Origin: DATMNI01 sp035570275
GTDB taxonomy: Bacteria > Acidobacteriota > Terriglobia > Bryobacterales > Bryobacteraceae
Assembly (NCBI GenBank): GCA_035570275.1
Contig: DATMNI010000423.1
Span: 1-6,836, forward strand
DNA: 6,836 bases
Direction of reading: 5' to 3'
Shown one piece after another: positions 5,601 to 6,836 of this stretch (its first letter is position 1; the number at the start of each line of letters is the position of its first letter). Below the pieces are notes generated by a model. The model made no database searches, had not been told where the DNA came from, and was given only the letters and a program-made list of their open reading frames with translations. Both the position numbers and the translations under genes were made by a program.

Positions 5601-6566
5601 ATGCAACAACCGTGTTTCCGAACTTCTAGGCGGCGTTGGATCGGCTGGTTAGTCGCCTGCTCCGCCGCCCTGGCCGTCTACGTTCCCGGCATGGCCCAGG
5701 GCCGCCGCGTGGCGATCACCATCGACGACGGACCGGTGGTCAACGAGATGAAGGACCTGGCGAATTTCCAGAGAATTTCGGCGGCGCTGCTCGCTTCCGT
5801 CCAGGCGGAGAAGATTCCAGCTACCATCTTCATTAACGAGCGCCAACTCAACGTTCCAGGGCAGCGCGAGGAACGGGCCGCGGTGCTGGAGAAGTGGCTG
5901 GATGCAGGCTTTGACCTGGGCAACCACACGTACTCTCACCAGAGCGCCAACAAAATCCCAGCCTGGCAGTTTGGCGACGAGATCGTCCGCGGTGAGGTGA
6001 TCATGCGCCCGCTGATTGAGGCGCGCGGCCGCAAACTGGTGTGGTTTCGCTATCCCTACCTCGATTCCGGCTCCACGGCGGAGGTCCACCAGGCGATCAT
6101 GGATTTCCTGGAGCAGCACAAGTACCGCGTGGCGCCGATTACGGTTGACTATAAGGACTATATGTTCGCCGGCGCGTATGCGCGTAGTCTGCGCGCGGGA
6201 AACGCGGAGTTGGCGGAGAAGATCCGGCAGGCGTACCTGGAGCAGGTGGATATCGGCTTCGAGGCGGCAGAGAAGGCATCGCGCGACATCTACGGCTACG
6301 AGTTGCCGCAGATCCTGTTGATCCATTGCAGTGAGATGAACTCGGTTTCGCTGCGGGATTCGATGGCGCGGATGCGCAAGCGCGGCTACAGCTTTGTGAC
6401 TCTGGAGGAAGCTATGGCCGATCCGGCTTATCGGCGACCGGATAGCTTTGTGTCTCGAGGCGGATCCTGGCTGGAGCGCTCAGCCATTGCGCTCGGCAAG
6501 CCGCGTCCCCAGAGTATGGAAGCGCTGGTGCCGAAGTGGATCACGGAGCGGCCGGCGCAGAAGTGA
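5601..6566 (+). CDS. Exported polysaccharide deacetylase (NodB domain, CE4)
   Basis: A 321-residue protein with a NodB/CE4 fold, which removes N- or O-acetyl groups from polysaccharides such as peptidoglycan, chitin oligomers or exopolysaccharide using a bound metal. Motif 1 is TIDDGP at 40-45 (Asp42 catalytic base, Asp43 metal ligand). Motif 2 is His109-T-Y-S-His113 (metal ligands). Motif 3 is FRYPY at 149-153 with Arg150. Asp183/Asp186 in TVDYKDYMF occupy the later motif. Motif 5 is LLIH with His242. The N-terminus has SRRRWIGW followed by a hydrophobic segment (about 15-29) ending near MAQG, an export signal. ATG 5601 is chosen for the aggag site 6 nt upstream (5590-5594) and the signal peptide; in-frame starts farther upstream overlap the preceding gene. 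It begins 19 bp after the SelA-like remnant, so the two were probably cotranscribed. The exact substrate is not visible; no carbohydrate-binding domain is present. Confidence 0.92.
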   Translation: MQQPCFRTSRRRWIGWLVACSAALAVYVPGMAQGRRVAITIDDGPVVNEMKDLANFQRISAALLASVQAEKIPATIFINERQLNVPGQREERAAVLEKWLDAGFDLGNHTYSHQSANKIPAWQFGDEIVRGEVIMRPLIEARGRKLVWFRYPYLDSGSTAEVHQAIMDFLEQHKYRVAPITVDYKDYMFAGAYARSLRAGNAELAEKIRQAYLEQVDIGFEAAEKASRDIYGYELPQILLIHCSEMNSVSLRDSMARMRKRGYSFVTLEEAMADPAYRRPDSFVSRGGSWLERSAIALGKPRPQSMEALVPKWITERPAQK

Positions 6567-6742
6567 ACCGCCTCCTCCGCCAGATTTTCCAGATCCGGGT
6601 TTTCCAGATCCATCCCTTCCAGCCGGGCGACGCGCAGCATCCCGCTGCCAGGAACTGTCTGCATGAAATCATCGGAAAAGCCTCCCGATCCGGCACTCCT
6701 AAGGAACTCGCTGCAAGTTATTGATAATACGAGAGTCCAAAA
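6567..6742 (+). other. Intergenic region after the deacetylase gene
   Basis: This stretch contains the 15-bp repeat at 6585-6614 and no recognisable gene. A 30-codon frame at 6663-6755 has no family resemblance and a poor ribosome site. No clear terminator follows the deacetylase stop. Confidence 0.4.
6585..6614. repeat. 15-bp repeat, two copies
   Basis: The shared core ttttccagatcc occurs at 6585-6596 and 6600-6611, a 15-bp period; a weaker third unit (ccttccagccgggcg) follows at 6615-6629. The array begins 18 bp after the deacetylase stop. The unit ttttccagatccggg matches the reverse complement of the 1384-1455 unit (atttcagactccggc) at about 10 of 15 positions, so the two arrays may be related. 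Confidence 0.7.
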
Positions 6743-6836
6743 ATGGCTTTGCTGAATAATTTCGCCGACAGAGACCCGGCCAAGTTCCTCTCCGGTATGG
6801 ACCCGCGCCACGCGGGCGCTTTGCTTGTGGGGCAGG
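6743..6836 (+). CDS. Possible start of an unidentified gene (cut by right window edge)
   Basis: An open frame from ATG 6743 runs 31 codons to the window edge (MALLNNFADRDPAKFLSG, then MDPRHAGALLVGQ). A weak gagag element (6731-6735) lies 7 nt upstream. The DP-x-x-x-x-x-GMDP-x-x-AG-x-LL pattern is reminiscent of helical repeats such as those in MgtE-N or FliG-like domains, but 31 residues are too few to assign. I do not recognise the gene, and it may be chance. Confidence 0.35.
   Translation, partial: MALLNNFADRDPAKFLSGMDPRHAGALLVGQ

Noticed and set aside
6663..6755. A 30-codon plus-strand frame after the deacetylase gene
   Set aside because: Short, poor ribosome-site spacing, no family resemblance, and it overlaps the candidate gene start at 6743.
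6428..6811. A 127-codon minus-strand frame with a LEGMDLENPDLENLAE segment
   Set aside because: The segment is just the 15-bp repeat translated, the frame runs into the antisense of the deacetylase, and no ribosome site or family match was seen.
6802..6816. A perfect hairpin (cccgcg-cca-cgcggg) followed by a modestly T-rich stretch, as a terminator
   Set aside because: No real T-run follows, it lies 236 bp past the deacetylase stop, and it would fall inside the candidate gene at 6743.

Overview
The window looks like chromosomal DNA of an Acidobacteriota member, probably close to Solibacter/Bryobacterales. This is an inference from GC-rich composition, near-consensus GGAGG ribosome sites, a quinoprotein preceded by two cytochrome c domains, and the remnant of a Tat-exported SelA-like protein with a C-terminal extension that I associate with that group. 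No database search was possible.

Minus strand, from left edge to 4772. (1) The start of a lipoprotein gene (160 to 1), cut by the left edge, with a possible promoter and a cluster of short repeats upstream. (2) An exported SMP-30/gluconolactonase-like lactonase (1477 to 392). (3) Immediately upstream of it, a 792-residue periplasmic PQQ-dependent dehydrogenase with two N-terminal haem c domains (3872 to 1494). Genes 2 and 3 are 16 bp apart and read as one operon: the quinoprotein would oxidise a sugar or alcohol, pass electrons to its own haems, and the lactonase would open a lactone product. An imperfect palindrome overlaps the likely promoter. (4) A complete MntA/HepT-type toxin-antitoxin pair (4772 to 4118) whose two genes overlap by 11 nt.

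Plus strand, from 5054 to right edge. (5) A 175-codon reading frame that joins the N-terminus of a Tat-exported SelA-like PLP protein directly to the C-terminal extension of the same family. The whole PLP core is missing, yet the frame is open. (6) An exported NodB-type polysaccharide deacetylase (5601-6566) with all its motifs, 19 bp downstream. (7) A short non-coding stretch with a 15-bp repeat, then the possible start of an unidentified gene cut by the right edge.

The main points of interest are the internally deleted SelA-like frame; the quinoprotein's domain order and metal-site residues (a D-x-D pair of the lanthanide type, no vicinal cysteines, Asp in place of Glu); the 15-bp repeats, one array of which is translated in frame ahead of the lactonase signal peptide; and the operator-like palindrome. 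I did not find a wholly new multi-gene system.
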